64,000 bases of DNA from Haliscomenobacter sp041740695 (GCF_041740695.1 NZ_JBGSLK010000007.1:17013-81012); one strand, 5' to 3'. Positions 43,181-52,154 are shown, counted from the stretch's first letter. The notes: generated by a model not told the origin, from the letters alone. Program-made: numbers and translations.

Positions 43181-43220
43181 CCGCAAGCCCGGGGGATATT
43201 TCTCGCCGGGTTTTTGCTTT
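43181..43220 (+). terminator. Terminator-like hairpin upstream of the phosphatase gene
   Basis: gcaagcccgg and ccgggtttttgc pair around a short loop and are followed by a T-rich tract (tttttgt). It fits as the end of the possible small gene before it. Confidence 0.5.
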
Positions 43221-43319
43221 TTGTACAAGTTTGTCGCAAGCTACACTACAGATCACAACAAAGTATCCAATCGAAAACAAAAGTAGTTTTTTTTCGTTGG
43301 GAAAAAAAGCATTAATACC

Positions 43320-43790
43320 ATGAGAATACTAATGGTTTGCCTTGGTAACATTTGTCGTTCACCCCTGGCGGAAGGCATTTTGAAAGACAAGGTGAAAAAA
43401 GCCGGTCTGGCCTGGGAAGTAGATTCTGCGGGAATAGGCGACTGGCATACCGGAGAATTACCTGATAAACGTTCTATATCCACCGCCCGGCAGTACGGCA
43501 TCGACATCACCGATCAACGCGCCCGCCAAATCCGCAAAGAAGATCTACTCCACTTTGACCTCATCCTGGCCATGGACGATTCCAACCTGCGCCAAATTCA
43601 ATTGTTGGCCAAACAGGTGCAAAATCCCAAGTCCCAAGTCGAAATGATCCTGAATTATTTAACCCCTGGCAAAAACCAATCGGTGCCTGATCCTTATTAT
43701 GGCGGGCTGGATGGTTTTGAAAAGGTGTTTCAGATGCTGGATGAGGCAACGGATAAGATTGTGGAAAGGGTGATGAGCTATGAAGTTTAA
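43320..43790 (+). CDS. Low-molecular-weight protein-tyrosine phosphatase
   Basis: The 156-residue protein opens with MRILMVCLGNICRSPLAEG, the P-loop CX5R(S) with nucleophile Cys7 and Arg13, and has the general-acid loop VPDPYYGG near residue 121. It should remove phosphate from tyrosine (or arginine) residues and may regulate capsule or envelope kinases; no kinase is near. The TAA stop overlaps the first bases of a gaatgacgaat-type palindrome. Confidence 0.93.
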   Translation: MRILMVCLGNICRSPLAEGILKDKVKKAGLAWEVDSAGIGDWHTGELPDKRSISTARQYGIDITDQRARQIRKEDLLHFDLILAMDDSNLRQIQLLAKQVQNPKSQVEMILNYLTPGKNQSVPDPYYGGLDGFEKVFQMLDEATDKIVERVMSYEV

Positions 43791-43873
43791 TGACGAATGT
43801 TTCGAATGACGAATGACGAATTGGAGGGCAACGCGCCAAATTCGTCATTCGTCATTCGAAATATTCGTCACTT
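43789..43873. repeat. gaatgacgaat-type palindrome, copy 1
   Basis: The left arm repeats gaatgacgaat words and the right arm has their complement attcgtcattc, around ggagggcaacgcgcc. It starts on the phosphatase stop codon. Together with copy 2 at 45393 it brackets the S41 peptidase gene. Confidence 0.9.
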
Positions 43874-43950
43874 GGCACAACCATCCCACCCAGTTTTTTC
43901 TCTGTAAAAGGTCCACTTAATCTCCTGACCACAGAGAAATCCATTCGCAC

Positions 43951-45387
43951 ATGAAATCTATATTTTGGGGGTTCTTCCTCCTCCTGTTCACCAACCTATC
44001 TGCCCAAGATAGTTCAAATTATGACCCCGATAAAAAATACCATCCCGACAGTTTACAACGCTGGACGACCAGCATCATGACGGAGTTGGGGCGAAAGCAC
44101 CCCGGATTTTACCGCTATACGACAAAGTCTCGCTTTGATTTCCTGATTGACTCCACTACCCAGACCATCAAAGACTCTTTGAATGAATTGAGTTTTTACC
44201 GAAAAATAAAGCCCTTGTTTGCCCAAATTGGCTGTTTGCACACCGGGGTAAGCCTTTCAAAAGCCTGCAACAATTACCTCGACAGCACCTCAACTTTGCT
44301 CCCATTTGAAGTATTTATTGACAAGGACAAAAAAGTTTATGTAGTAAAAAATTATGCTCCAAACTCCTCCATTCCCTTAAAAGCTGAAATCCTTGCCGTC
44401 AATGAGCAGCCCATTGGCGAGATTCTCCACACCCTGATCAAAGCCATTCCAGCTGACGGGTACAATGAAACCGAAAAAATCCTGCTCTTGAACCACCGCT
44501 TCGCCTTTTGGTACCAAACCATGATCGAGCTAAGCGAAAATTTCACGATCCACACCACATTTCAGGAAAACGAAGCAACGCATGTAGTCAAAGGAGTAAA
44601 CAAAGGCCTATTTCCCACCCTAGCCTCACTGGAATCGGCAAATGTCAAACAGTTGAACCTCGACATTGTGGACAAAACGGGCATTCTCACCATTCATTCC
44701 TTTGCCAAATCGGTGATTAAAAAAAATGGTCAGCGCTTCAAACCATTCATCAGGACCACTTTTACAGACTTAAAAAAACAAGGGATTGAAAATTTGGTCA
44801 TCGACCTTCGCTACAACAGTGGTGGAACCGATGGGAATGCAGCTTTGTTGGCCTCCTATTTTTTTGATCAACGATTCAGGTATTGGGAAAAAATTGAAGT
44901 CACCGAGGCGGTGGCCAAGGAGATCAAGGGAGTGTACCGGCTTTTTTTCAAGAAACCAGAGCAACAGGATTCGACCTATTTGTGGAAAAAGACCTGGGTG
45001 ACCAGCGAGTTCGATTATTACCAGGTACAAAAACCGGCCAGGCATAACTTTAAAGGGCAAACCTACCTTTTGACCAATGGGCTGTGCATGTCTTCTTGCA
45101 GTGACTTTACCGCCATCCTTGCACACAACAAAAAGACGCTGGTGATCGGACAGGAAAGTGGCGGTGGATACCAGGGCAATACCAGTGGCATGATGCCCAC
45201 AACCAGCATTCCTACTGGACTAAGCATATCGGTTCCGCTGCAAAAATACACCAATGCGGTCGATCCCAAGATCAACTTCGGACGGGGCACAATCCCTAAT
45301 TACATCCTGTACCCAAGTGTGGAAGATTGGATGAATAAAAAGGATGTGGAGTTGGAATTTGTATTGAAATTGATCAATAGCAATTAG
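43951..45387 (+). CDS. S41 family peptidase
   Basis: The 478-residue protein has a signal peptide (MKSIFWGFFLLLFTNLSAQ), a helical N-terminal domain, and a C-terminal tail-specific-protease (S41) domain with NLVIDLRYNSGGTDGNAALL and GLCMSSCSDFTAIL (probable nucleophile serine) and QESGGGYQGNTSG. It is periplasmic or exported. No clear PDZ domain is seen, as in the C-terminal-processing relatives of Bacteroidota. Substrates are unknown. A short inverted repeat (ttctctgt / acagagaa) lies in its leader, and gaatgacgaat-type palindromes lie at both ends of the gene. Confidence 0.85.
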   Translation: MKSIFWGFFLLLFTNLSAQDSSNYDPDKKYHPDSLQRWTTSIMTELGRKHPGFYRYTTKSRFDFLIDSTTQTIKDSLNELSFYRKIKPLFAQIGCLHTGVSLSKACNNYLDSTSTLLPFEVFIDKDKKVYVVKNYAPNSSIPLKAEILAVNEQPIGEILHTLIKAIPADGYNETEKILLLNHRFAFWYQTMIELSENFTIHTTFQENEATHVVKGVNKGLFPTLASLESANVKQLNLDIVDKTGILTIHSFAKSVIKKNGQRFKPFIRTTFTDLKKQGIENLVIDLRYNSGGTDGNAALLASYFFDQRFRYWEKIEVTEAVAKEIKGVYRLFFKKPEQQDSTYLWKKTWVTSEFDYYQVQKPARHNFKGQTYLLTNGLCMSSCSDFTAILAHNKKTLVIGQESGGGYQGNTSGMMPTTSIPTGLSISVPLQKYTNAVDPKINFGRGTIPNYILYPSVEDWMNKKDVELEFVLKLINSN

Positions 45388-45392
45388 ACCTG

Positions 45393-45502
45393 TCAAGTGA
45401 CGAATTTTCCGAATGACGAATCCACCCGGCACTTCGGCTTCGCTCAGTGACCGGGTGGATTCGTCATTCGGAAAATTCGTCATTCAACTAATTCGTCATT
45501 CC
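45393..45502. repeat. gaatgacgaat-type palindrome, copy 2
   Basis: Arms of gaatgacgaat/attcgtcattc words enclose ccacccgg / ccgggtgg and an inner 23-bp module (45430-45452) that also occurs, inverted, in the ggttgag-type copy at 9981-10003. The right arm contains the TGA stop of sucA (45496-45498). Confidence 0.9.
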
Positions 45503-48249
45503 ACAAACGCTTTCTGCAAAATATTCTCTTGCTGCTGATCATGGATTTTTTTGAACCCAACTGCCGGTGAAGCACTGGCTCGGCGCGAAATGCGCTGTAA
45601 GTTGCGATCAGTTTCCCAATTCAATTTCATGTATTGCCAGGCGCCCATGTTGGCTGATTCTTCCTGCACCCAAAAAATTTCAGCTTTTGGTGAGCGCTTA
45701 AGGATTTCAGCCAGTTGGTTTTCAGGCAGCGGGTACAATTGCTCAACCCGGACAATGGCCACATCTTCACGGTTCAGTTCACGTTTGCGTTGGGCCAGGT
45801 CATAATATATCTTTCCCGAACAGAACAAAAGCCGCTTGATGTTTTTTGCATTCTTGCTGTTCACCGTAGGGTCATCGATGACTTCCTGGAACGCCTTCCC
45901 TATTTCAAAATCTGCTACAGGTGAAACACATTCTGGATGGCGCAGCAAAGACTTGGGCGACATAACCACCAGAGGTTTACGGAATTCCCAGGCTTGTTGT
46001 CTGCGCAAGAGGTGGAAGAAGTTGGCCGGAGAGCTGATATTGGTAACCACCATATTCAAATCGGCGCAACTCTGGAGGAAGCGCTCCAAACGGGCACTCG
46101 AGTGTTCGGGCCCCTGGCCTTCGTAACCATGAGGCAGCAGCAAGGTCAGCCCCGACATGCGGTGCCATTTACTTTCACCTGCTGAGATGAACTGGTCGAT
46201 GATGGTTTGCGCACCATTGAAGAAGTCGCCAAACTGCGCTTCCCAGATCACCAGGTTATGGGGGTCGGCCAAAGAATAGCCAAACTCAAAACCCATTACC
46301 GCAAATTCAGACAGCAGCGAGTTGTAAATGCGGAACTTGCCCTGATTCTCACTGATGTTGTCCAGGCGATTCAGCTCTTCGGTGGTTTTGGCATCCCGCA
46401 ATACTGCATGGCGGTGGGAGAAGGTCCCCCGCTTGACGTCCTGACCACTCATTCTGACATCTTTGCCTTCCATCAAAATGGAGGCGTAGGCCATTAGTTC
46501 CGCAGTCGCCCAATCAATCAAGCCTTTGGTCAACAACTTTTTATTGTTTTCCAACAAACGGCTAACCTTTGGGATGGGACGGAAGTGCGAAGGAATGGTA
46601 TTGAGATGGTTGAGAATAGCTTCCACCTGCGTTTTTTCAATCCCCGTTGCTGGTGATTTCAGGAAATCTTCAGCTGTGGCATGGCGCAATTTTTTCCATT
46701 CCTCTTCGGGCTCCTGTAAGTTATAAGGTAGTGGTCTTTCTTTGACGTCGTCCAAACGCGCTTGTAAGTTGGCCCAGAAGGTTTTTTCCAGGTCATCCGC
46801 CAATTGCTTGGATAATTCGCCCATTTCGACCAGTTCTTTCATGTAGATCTCCCGGGGATTGGGGTGTACGCTGATGGCCTGGTACAGGTCGGGCTGGGTG
46901 AACATTGGATCATCACCCTCGTTATGGCCATGTTTGCGATAACATAGCATGTCAATGAACACATCAGAATTGAATTCCTGGCGATACTCCATGGCCATTT
47001 CAACGGCATAAAGTAGCGCTTCAGGATCATCTCCATTGACGTGAAACACCGGGGCAGAAATGACGCTGGCAACGCCCGTACAATAGGTTGAAGAGCGGGC
47101 ATCGTCAAAATCCGTGGTAAATCCAATCTGGTTGTTGATCACAAAGTGGAAGGTTCCTCCAGTATAGTAGCCCTTGAGATTGCTCATCTGAGCTACCTCG
47201 TATACGATACCTTGTCCGGCAATAGCGGCATCTCCATGGATCAGAATGGGTAAAATGCAATCGTATTCGCCCTGGTAAAGCCGGTCGGCCTTGGCGCGGG
47301 CATAACCCTCCACGACCGGATTGACTGCTTCCAGGTGGGAAGGGTTCGGCGTTAATTCGAGTTGTACATCTTTTCCGGTCGAAGTAACCACTTGGGAGGA
47401 ATAGCCCAGGTGATATTTTACGTCCCCGTCTCCAAAGCTTTGGTCAGGGATTGCGGTACCTTCAAATTCCGTAAAGATGTGCTGGTAGGTTTTTTTCATG
47501 ATGTTGGCCAACACGTTCAAACGTCCACGGTGAGCCATGCCAATGATTACCTCTTTCACGCCCATTTCTGCACCTTTATTAATGGCAGCATCCAGGCCTA
47601 CAATGGTGCTTTCGCCGCCTTCCAGCGAAAAGCGCTTTTGACCTATATATTTGGTGTGGAGGAATTTTTCAAAACCTACCGCTTCGTTCAATTTTTCCAG
47701 GATGCGACGTTTTTTATCCAGCGGAATGTTGTAGTGTTTTTCCGGGCGGCTTTGCTCAACTCTGGTGCGGAGCCAACGGCGCTTTTCCCGCTGCTGGATG
47801 TGTTGAAACTCAAACCCGATATTGCCGCAGTAGATGCGTTTCAGGTGTGACAGAATATCCCGGAGGGTAGACGGCTTGTCCAGCCCGCATTCCATAGCAG
47901 CATAAAAGACCGTGTCCAGATCGGCATCACTAAGGTTGAAGTCGGTAATGTCCAATTTGGGTTTGCGGTCGACCCGTGGCCTTACTGGGTTCGTAGTTGA
48001 CAATAAATGGCCTCTGCCCCGATAGGCAGTGACCATGGCCAGCACCTGGAATTCCTGGGGATTAAAAACCGAAGATGGCTTGGTGCCATTGCTTTTTTCA
48101 TGCCCATTGGTGGTGGTATGGGCGTAATCAAAGCCTTTGAAAAAAGAGGCCCAGGAGCCTTCAATTTGCTCGGGATTGTTTTGATATTGCTCGTACAGCG
48201 AATCAATGTACGCCGGGTGAGCATTGGCAATGAAGGAGAAATCGCTCAT
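45496..48249 (-). CDS. sucA: 2-oxoglutarate dehydrogenase E1 component
   Basis: The 917-residue thiamine-diphosphate enzyme decarboxylates 2-oxoglutarate in the TCA cycle. It opens with the lipoyl-E2-binding-like segment (ANAHPAYIDSLYEQYQNNPE), has IIGMAHRGRLNVLANIM, ILIHGDAAIAGQGIVYEVAQ (TPP-binding region), and LLLPHGYEGQGPEHSSARLER in the second half. The length is normal. sucB, the usual partner, is not adjacent. The ATG at 48249 is used; an upstream in-frame start is without likeness. A TACTTTTG -7 box lies about 30 bp upstream. The TGA stop is supplied by the palindromic element that overlaps the 3' end. Confidence 0.95.
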   Translation of the reverse strand: MSDFSFIANAHPAYIDSLYEQYQNNPEQIEGSWASFFKGFDYAHTTTNGHEKSNGTKPSSVFNPQEFQVLAMVTAYRGRGHLLSTTNPVRPRVDRKPKLDITDFNLSDADLDTVFYAAMECGLDKPSTLRDILSHLKRIYCGNIGFEFQHIQQREKRRWLRTRVEQSRPEKHYNIPLDKKRRILEKLNEAVGFEKFLHTKYIGQKRFSLEGGESTIVGLDAAINKGAEMGVKEVIIGMAHRGRLNVLANIMKKTYQHIFTEFEGTAIPDQSFGDGDVKYHLGYSSQVVTSTGKDVQLELTPNPSHLEAVNPVVEGYARAKADRLYQGEYDCILPILIHGDAAIAGQGIVYEVAQMSNLKGYYTGGTFHFVINNQIGFTTDFDDARSSTYCTGVASVISAPVFHVNGDDPEALLYAVEMAMEYRQEFNSDVFIDMLCYRKHGHNEGDDPMFTQPDLYQAISVHPNPREIYMKELVEMGELSKQLADDLEKTFWANLQARLDDVKERPLPYNLQEPEEEWKKLRHATAEDFLKSPATGIEKTQVEAILNHLNTIPSHFRPIPKVSRLLENNKKLLTKGLIDWATAELMAYASILMEGKDVRMSGQDVKRGTFSHRHAVLRDAKTTEELNRLDNISENQGKFRIYNSLLSEFAVMGFEFGYSLADPHNLVIWEAQFGDFFNGAQTIIDQFISAGESKWHRMSGLTLLLPHGYEGQGPEHSSARLERFLQSCADLNMVVTNISSPANFFHLLRRQQAWEFRKPLVVMSPKSLLRHPECVSPVADFEIGKAFQEVIDDPTVNSKNAKNIKRLLFCSGKIYYDLAQRKRELNREDVAIVRVEQLYPLPENQLAEILKRSPKAEIFWVQEESANMGAWQYMKLNWETDRNLQRISRRASASPAVGFKKIHDQQQENILQKAFVE

Positions 48250-48277
48250 TGGGTGATCTGTTTTTGAAATATGCGCG

Positions 48278-48285
48278 CAAAAGTA
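48278..48285 (-). promoter_or_regulatory. Candidate -7 box of sucA
   Basis: Minus-strand TACTTTTG matches TAnnTTTG, about 30 bp before the start; no TTG is seen at -33. Confidence 0.45.
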
Positions 48286-48341
48286 CAACCTATTTAGGTC
48301 TTTGGATAATCTTAAACGAAAAGGTTTTTTTAAAATTACCT

Positions 48342-48371
48342 TTGGACTTTCCAAATGAATAATTATCTTTG
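48342..48371 (+). promoter_or_regulatory. Promoter of rpsT (TTG-N19-TATCTTTG)
   Basis: TTG (48342-48344) and tatctttg (48364-48371) are exactly 19 bp apart and lie about 47 bp before the rpsT start, a full match to the Bacteroidota housekeeping promoter. Confidence 0.8.
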
Positions 48372-48417
48372 CGCTCCAATTGTTCAGTAGTATTATTAAT
48401 TGTGAAAAGTTTTAGTA

Positions 48418-48672
48418 ATGGCAAACCATAAATCGTCTGAGAAGCGTATCCGTCAAGAGGCAAAGCGTCGTTTGTTGAACCGCTACTACAAGAAGACTAC
48501 TCGTACGTCTATCAAGAAGTTGCGCAGCATGAAGGACAAGACGGAGGCGGTAGGTTTCTTGCCAAGAGTGATCCAAATGATCGACAAACTGGCAAAGAAA
48601 AACACTTGGCATAAGAACAAAGCAGCCAACCTGAAGAGCAGCTTGATGAAGCACGTTGCTCACTTGGGTTAA
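48418..48672 (+). CDS. rpsT: 30S ribosomal protein S20
   Basis: The 84-residue, lysine/arginine-rich helical protein starts MANHKSSEKRIRQEAKRRLLNRY and ends with the conserved NKAANLKSSLMKHVAHL segment of S20. It binds 16S rRNA in the small subunit. It has its own promoter and terminator, so it is a single-gene unit, as is usual. Confidence 0.97.
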   Translation: MANHKSSEKRIRQEAKRRLLNRYYKKTTRTSIKKLRSMKDKTEAVGFLPRVIQMIDKLAKKNTWHKNKAANLKSSLMKHVAHLG

Positions 48673-48683
48673 GCTTATGACAT

Positions 48684-48712
48684 ACCCCCGGTCTCTATTG
48701 ATCGGGGGGCTT
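48684..48712 (+). terminator. Terminator of rpsT
   Basis: A stem of ccccggt with gatcgggg around ctctatt is followed by cttct, a weak T tract. Confidence 0.7.
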
Positions 48713-48723
48713 CTCTCCTGAGC

Positions 48724-49293
48724 GTGTTTAAATCAAAGAAAGAACAAATCTACGAAGCCGCCGCGCGCCTGTTCCGGGACAAAGGATACCAGGCCACCTC
48801 TATGCGCGACCTGGCCAAGGAAGTAGGCTTACGCGCTTCCAGTCTCTACAATCATTTTCCATCCAAGTCTGACGTTCTCCGCGAAATATGCACCAATAAT
48901 GCTCAGCGTTTCCTTTCTGGCATGTTGGAAGTGGAATCCCTGCAAGTGAGTGCTACCGAAAAACTCACCCGTCTGATTCGTTTGCACATCCAATTGTCGC
49001 TCGAAGACGTCACCTCCGTCACTGCCTTCAACGATGAATGGCGGCACCTGGAAGAACCCCACCTGAGTGAATTTTTACAATTGCGCAAAGATTACGAAAG
49101 CCGTTTTCAAGCGATCATTAGCACTGGGGTGGCGAGTGGGGAGTTCAGACCAGTCAATCCGCTGATTTTGTCGTATACCTTGTTCTCGTCATTGCGCTGG
49201 TTGTATGACTGGTACAAGCCTGGGAAAAAGATTACGGCGGAGATGCTGGAGGAAGAGTTGTTGGTGATTTTGATGGAGGGAGTGAGGGTGTGA
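48724..49293 (+). CDS. TetR family transcriptional regulator
   Basis: The 189-residue protein begins at a GTG with KSKKEQIYEAAARLFRDKGY and has the helix-turn-helix TSMRDLAKEVGLRASSLYNHF typical of TetR regulators; the C-terminal ~130 residues form the ligand and dimer domain. Beta-oxidation operons in Bacteroidota are often preceded by such a regulator, and fadJ/fadA lie on the other strand 0.7 kb away. Control of fatty-acid breakdown with acyl-CoA as ligand is therefore a reasonable inference. Confidence 0.88.
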   Translation: MFKSKKEQIYEAAARLFRDKGYQATSMRDLAKEVGLRASSLYNHFPSKSDVLREICTNNAQRFLSGMLEVESLQVSATEKLTRLIRLHIQLSLEDVTSVTAFNDEWRHLEEPHLSEFLQLRKDYESRFQAIISTGVASGEFRPVNPLILSYTLFSSLRWLYDWYKPGKKITAEMLEEELLVILMEGVRV

Positions 49294-49304
49294 AAGCATA
49301 ATGT

Positions 49305-49515
49305 CTACTTTACAGTAAACTTAAGTCCTCTGGAGTCCTTGACCTCAATGGCAACAAATGTAGAATCGTTTAAAATTCCTGTAAAATCAACACCCCTAAT
49401 TTCAGGAACCATGTTTTTTATTTTAGCGTAATCAGCATGCTCATCAAATTTGATCACATGATTCCAGGCTTAATCGTCAAAATCAAACTCTAGCTCTCCC
49501 CCTCCTAAACTTTTA
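49305..49515 (-). pseudogene. Fragment of a PD-(D/E)XK nuclease-like protein
   Basis: On the minus strand an open frame reads LGGGELEFDFDD, then a TAA, then AWNHVIKFDEHADYAKIKNM-VPEIRGVDFTGILNDSTFVAIEVKDSRG and a TAG stop. VDF followed by xIEVKD fits a D...ExK nuclease core. The in-frame stop and the lack of any start or upstream part show a broken, truncated gene. The family role is not known to me with certainty; some relatives are linked to genome defence. Confidence 0.55.
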
Positions 49516-49985
49516 CTAATTTTTTTATTCAAAGATAGTTGAAAATCGATTAAGTAGCAAAGCTCTCTGCTGCGCATCTCATTACTCGCCATTCGGCCAT
49601 GCAAGTATATAGTTATGGCAAGTAATTTTGACGCATTATTTGCCATAAGTGCTTACAAGTGTATGGTTATGGCGAATAATGCCATTAGACACCCACTACG
49701 GCAAGGTCGATAAGTTCTGTTCTTTCGCGCAACGGGAGCCCCGCTAGGGGCGCGATATGGGTAGAAAACAACCGCCCGGTGGTTTTCCCGAGTCCCGTAG
49801 GGACGTGACGTGGGTATCTAATGGGGGATGATACCCATATTTCGTCCCTGACGGGACTTTGGAAACATCGGGAATCACCGATTGCTACCCAAATTTCGCC
49901 CCTAGCGGGGCTGACCACCTTGCTCCGACCAGAACCGGTCGCTCTATTGAGGGCAGCCACATAGGGCTGCCACATAGGGCTGCCC
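49516..49985. other. Intergenic region rich in palindromes
   Basis: No gene is seen. At about 49598-49684 short direct and inverted repeats occur (gttatggcaagtaat, gttatggcgaataat, gcattatttgccata). These are followed by the large tagggacg-type element and then by a cagccacataggg-type element that runs into the fadJ stop codon. Confidence 0.6.
49736..49913. repeat. tagggacg/gcggggc-type nested palindrome
   Basis: Outer arms agccccgctaggggcg and cgcccctagcggggct enclose inner arms gtcccgtagggacg and cgtccctgacgggac with gggtatc / gatacc at the centre. It is 178 bp long and noncoding, and has a REP-like look. Only one copy is present here. Confidence 0.8.
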
Positions 49986-49990
49986 CTACG
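49955..49990. repeat. caaccacataggg-type element at the fadJ stop
   Basis: Two tandem agccacatagggctg units end in gcccctacg. The fadJ TAG stop is read from ccta on the opposite strand. It is related to the tandem 27-bp units after rbfA and to the element at 52155-52194. Confidence 0.75.
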
Positions 49991-52139
49991 AACTCATTCC
50001 CAACAAATCCCCTACCAATTCCTGATCCTTCACCAATTCCTCCAATTTCTTCGGCACCCGGAAACGGGAACCATGTTTCGCCCGCAGGTACTTGCACCGC
50101 GCCACAAAAGCCTCCAGGCCATAATCTGCGATGTACTGAATGGTGCCGCCTTTAAATGCTGGGAAACCCCAGCCGTAAATACTACCCAAGTTGGCTGCCG
50201 CGATAGAGTTGATGACTCCCTCCTGCATGCACCAAACCGCCTCCAATACCTGTGAAATCAACATCCGATCGATGAGCTCCTGGCGTTCGAAGGTACTGAG
50301 TTGAGGGCCGAAATGGGTGCTCAGTTCCGGCCACAAGTGGCGTTGCCCATCTTCGGTGTATTCATAAAAGCCCGCCTTTTTGTGACGACCGGGGCGGGCG
50401 AGTTCCTGCAACATCTTGTCCAGTGCCTCCACAGCAGGGTGAGGGATGTATTTGGGTCCGTAGTGCTCTCCGGCCTGGCGCTCGTAATTGAGCACGAGGT
50501 TGAGGCCCAGGTCGTCGGCCAGGGCGAGGGCACCTTTGGGCATTCCGGCCTGGCGGCCCAGGTTTTCGATCAGGGCGGGTGGGTACCCTTCCTTGAGCAT
50601 GGTGATGCCTTCCAGGATGAAGGTATTTTGCACCCTTGCGGCGTAAAAACCCCAGTCGTCCTTGACGATGATGGGCGTTTTTTTGATGGCTTTTACAAAA
50701 TCGAAGGCGCGGGCTACCGTTTCTTCGGAAGTACGGGCACCCCGCACAATTTCCACCAAAGGCACTTCATCGGCCGGGTGGAAAAAATGCAAACCCACAT
50801 AATTATCGGGGCGCATGGACACTTCGGCCAGTTTGGTGATGGGAATGGAGATGGTATTGCTGGCCATAAAGGAGTATTCGTCCATAAAGGCTTCGGCTTC
50901 CTTGGTGACTTTTTGTTTGACCATCGCGTTTTCAAAAACGGCCTCAATGACTAGATCGCAGGTTTCAAACTCGCGGGGGTCTTCCGTGGTGATGATGCGT
51001 TTCAACAATTGGTCTCGCTCCGTGTTGCTCATTTCGCCACTTTGCACCAGCGGATTGAGTTTGTTCCGGACATATTCGCGGCCTCGCTCAGCAATCAGTT
51101 TGGATACGTCTTTCATCACCACATCCAGGCCGTTGCGCAAACAAGCGTAGGCGATACCCGACCCCATCATCCCTCCTGCACCAATCACCCCCACTTTTTT
51201 GGGCCGAAACTTGCCAAAACCCCGCGGGCGATTCAAGCCGTGGCGGATGTAATTGCTGTCGAACCAAAAGGCTTTAATCATGTTCTTGCACTGCTTGCTC
51301 ATCACCAATTGGGTGTAGTAGCGGCTTTCTATACGTTCGGCGGTATCAAAATCTACTTTAGAGCCTTCGGACAGTACGTTCAAGATGGCTTGTGGTGCCG
51401 GGTAATTGTGGTGGGTTTTAGCAGCCAGGCGGGCTGCTTCGGCGCGGATGAAATTGGCTGCAGGGGCATCTTTGGCCGAACCTCCGGGGATTCGTTCGCC
51501 ATGTTTGTCCCAGGGGCGGCGACCTTCTTTGTTGTTGAGGAGCCAGGTTTTGGCCATTTCCAACATTTCTTTTTGGTTGGGTGCCAAATCGTCGATGATG
51601 CCAACCCGCAAGGCCTCTTGGGGGGAATACAACTGGCCACTACTCACGATATGATTGGCTTTTTCGATGCCCAACAACCACATCAAACGGACAATCCCAC
51701 CTCCGCCAGGAATCAAACCCAACTCCACTTCCGGCAAACCCAGCACAATGCGCCGATCATCCACAGCGATGCGGTGGTGGCAAGCCAAGGCTACTTCAAA
51801 TCCTGTGGCAATGGCACTACCATTCAATGCTGCAACTACAGCAACCCCCGGGCTTTCGAGGTCGCGCAGGAATTTTTTCATTTTTTCACAAAAAGTAAAT
51901 ACCTCCGCTGGGTCATGGGTTTGGTATAGATAATCCAGGTCACCACCCGCCAGAAAAGTTTTTTTCCCGGATGTTAAAATGACACCCTTCAGTGCGCCAC
52001 GTTTTTTATCCGCCTTCAATTGTTCCAAAACGGGAACAAAAGCCTCGAAGATCTCGTGATTGATCACATTCCGGGGTCGCCCTTTCATGTCGAGGGTGAG
52101 GGTGACAATGTTATCGGTATCTTTTTTGTAATAAATCAT
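49986..52139 (-). CDS. fadJ: Bifunctional enoyl-CoA hydratase / 3-hydroxyacyl-CoA dehydrogenase
   Basis: The 717-residue fusion enzyme does two steps of fatty-acid beta-oxidation. The N-terminal crotonase domain (about 1-280) has the oxyanion-hole region ALNGSAIATGFEVALACH and GLPEVELGLIPGGGG. The NAD-binding dehydrogenase domain follows (VGVIGAGGMMGSGIAYACL) with the LHFFHPADEVPLVEIV segment, and then C-terminal helical domains. It may equally be named FadB; the order and length fit. The ATG at 52139 is chosen; the longer frame to 52199 reads the upstream repeat. It is 56 bp from fadA on the same strand. Confidence 0.93.
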   Translation of the reverse strand: MIYYKKDTDNIVTLTLDMKGRPRNVINHEIFEAFVPVLEQLKADKKRGALKGVILTSGKKTFLAGGDLDYLYQTHDPAEVFTFCEKMKKFLRDLESPGVAVVAALNGSAIATGFEVALACHHRIAVDDRRIVLGLPEVELGLIPGGGGIVRLMWLLGIEKANHIVSSGQLYSPQEALRVGIIDDLAPNQKEMLEMAKTWLLNNKEGRRPWDKHGERIPGGSAKDAPAANFIRAEAARLAAKTHHNYPAPQAILNVLSEGSKVDFDTAERIESRYYTQLVMSKQCKNMIKAFWFDSNYIRHGLNRPRGFGKFRPKKVGVIGAGGMMGSGIAYACLRNGLDVVMKDVSKLIAERGREYVRNKLNPLVQSGEMSNTERDQLLKRIITTEDPREFETCDLVIEAVFENAMVKQKVTKEAEAFMDEYSFMASNTISIPITKLAEVSMRPDNYVGLHFFHPADEVPLVEIVRGARTSEETVARAFDFVKAIKKTPIIVKDDWGFYAARVQNTFILEGITMLKEGYPPALIENLGRQAGMPKGALALADDLGLNLVLNYERQAGEHYGPKYIPHPAVEALDKMLQELARPGRHKKAGFYEYTEDGQRHLWPELSTHFGPQLSTFERQELIDRMLISQVLEAVWCMQEGVINSIAAANLGSIYGWGFPAFKGGTIQYIADYGLEAFVARCKYLRAKHGSRFRVPKKLEELVKDQELVGDLLGMSS

Positions 52140-52154
52140 ATCGTAAAATTTCGG

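Noticed and set aside
43102..43323. 73-residue plus-strand frame before the phosphatase
   Set aside because: It runs through the terminator-like hairpin, has no family likeness and ends on the phosphatase start; the overlapping small frame at 43010 is more plausible.
51009..51929. 306-residue plus-strand frame opposite fadJ
   Set aside because: It lies wholly antisense to fadJ and has no domain or signal; it reflects the codon pattern of the real gene.
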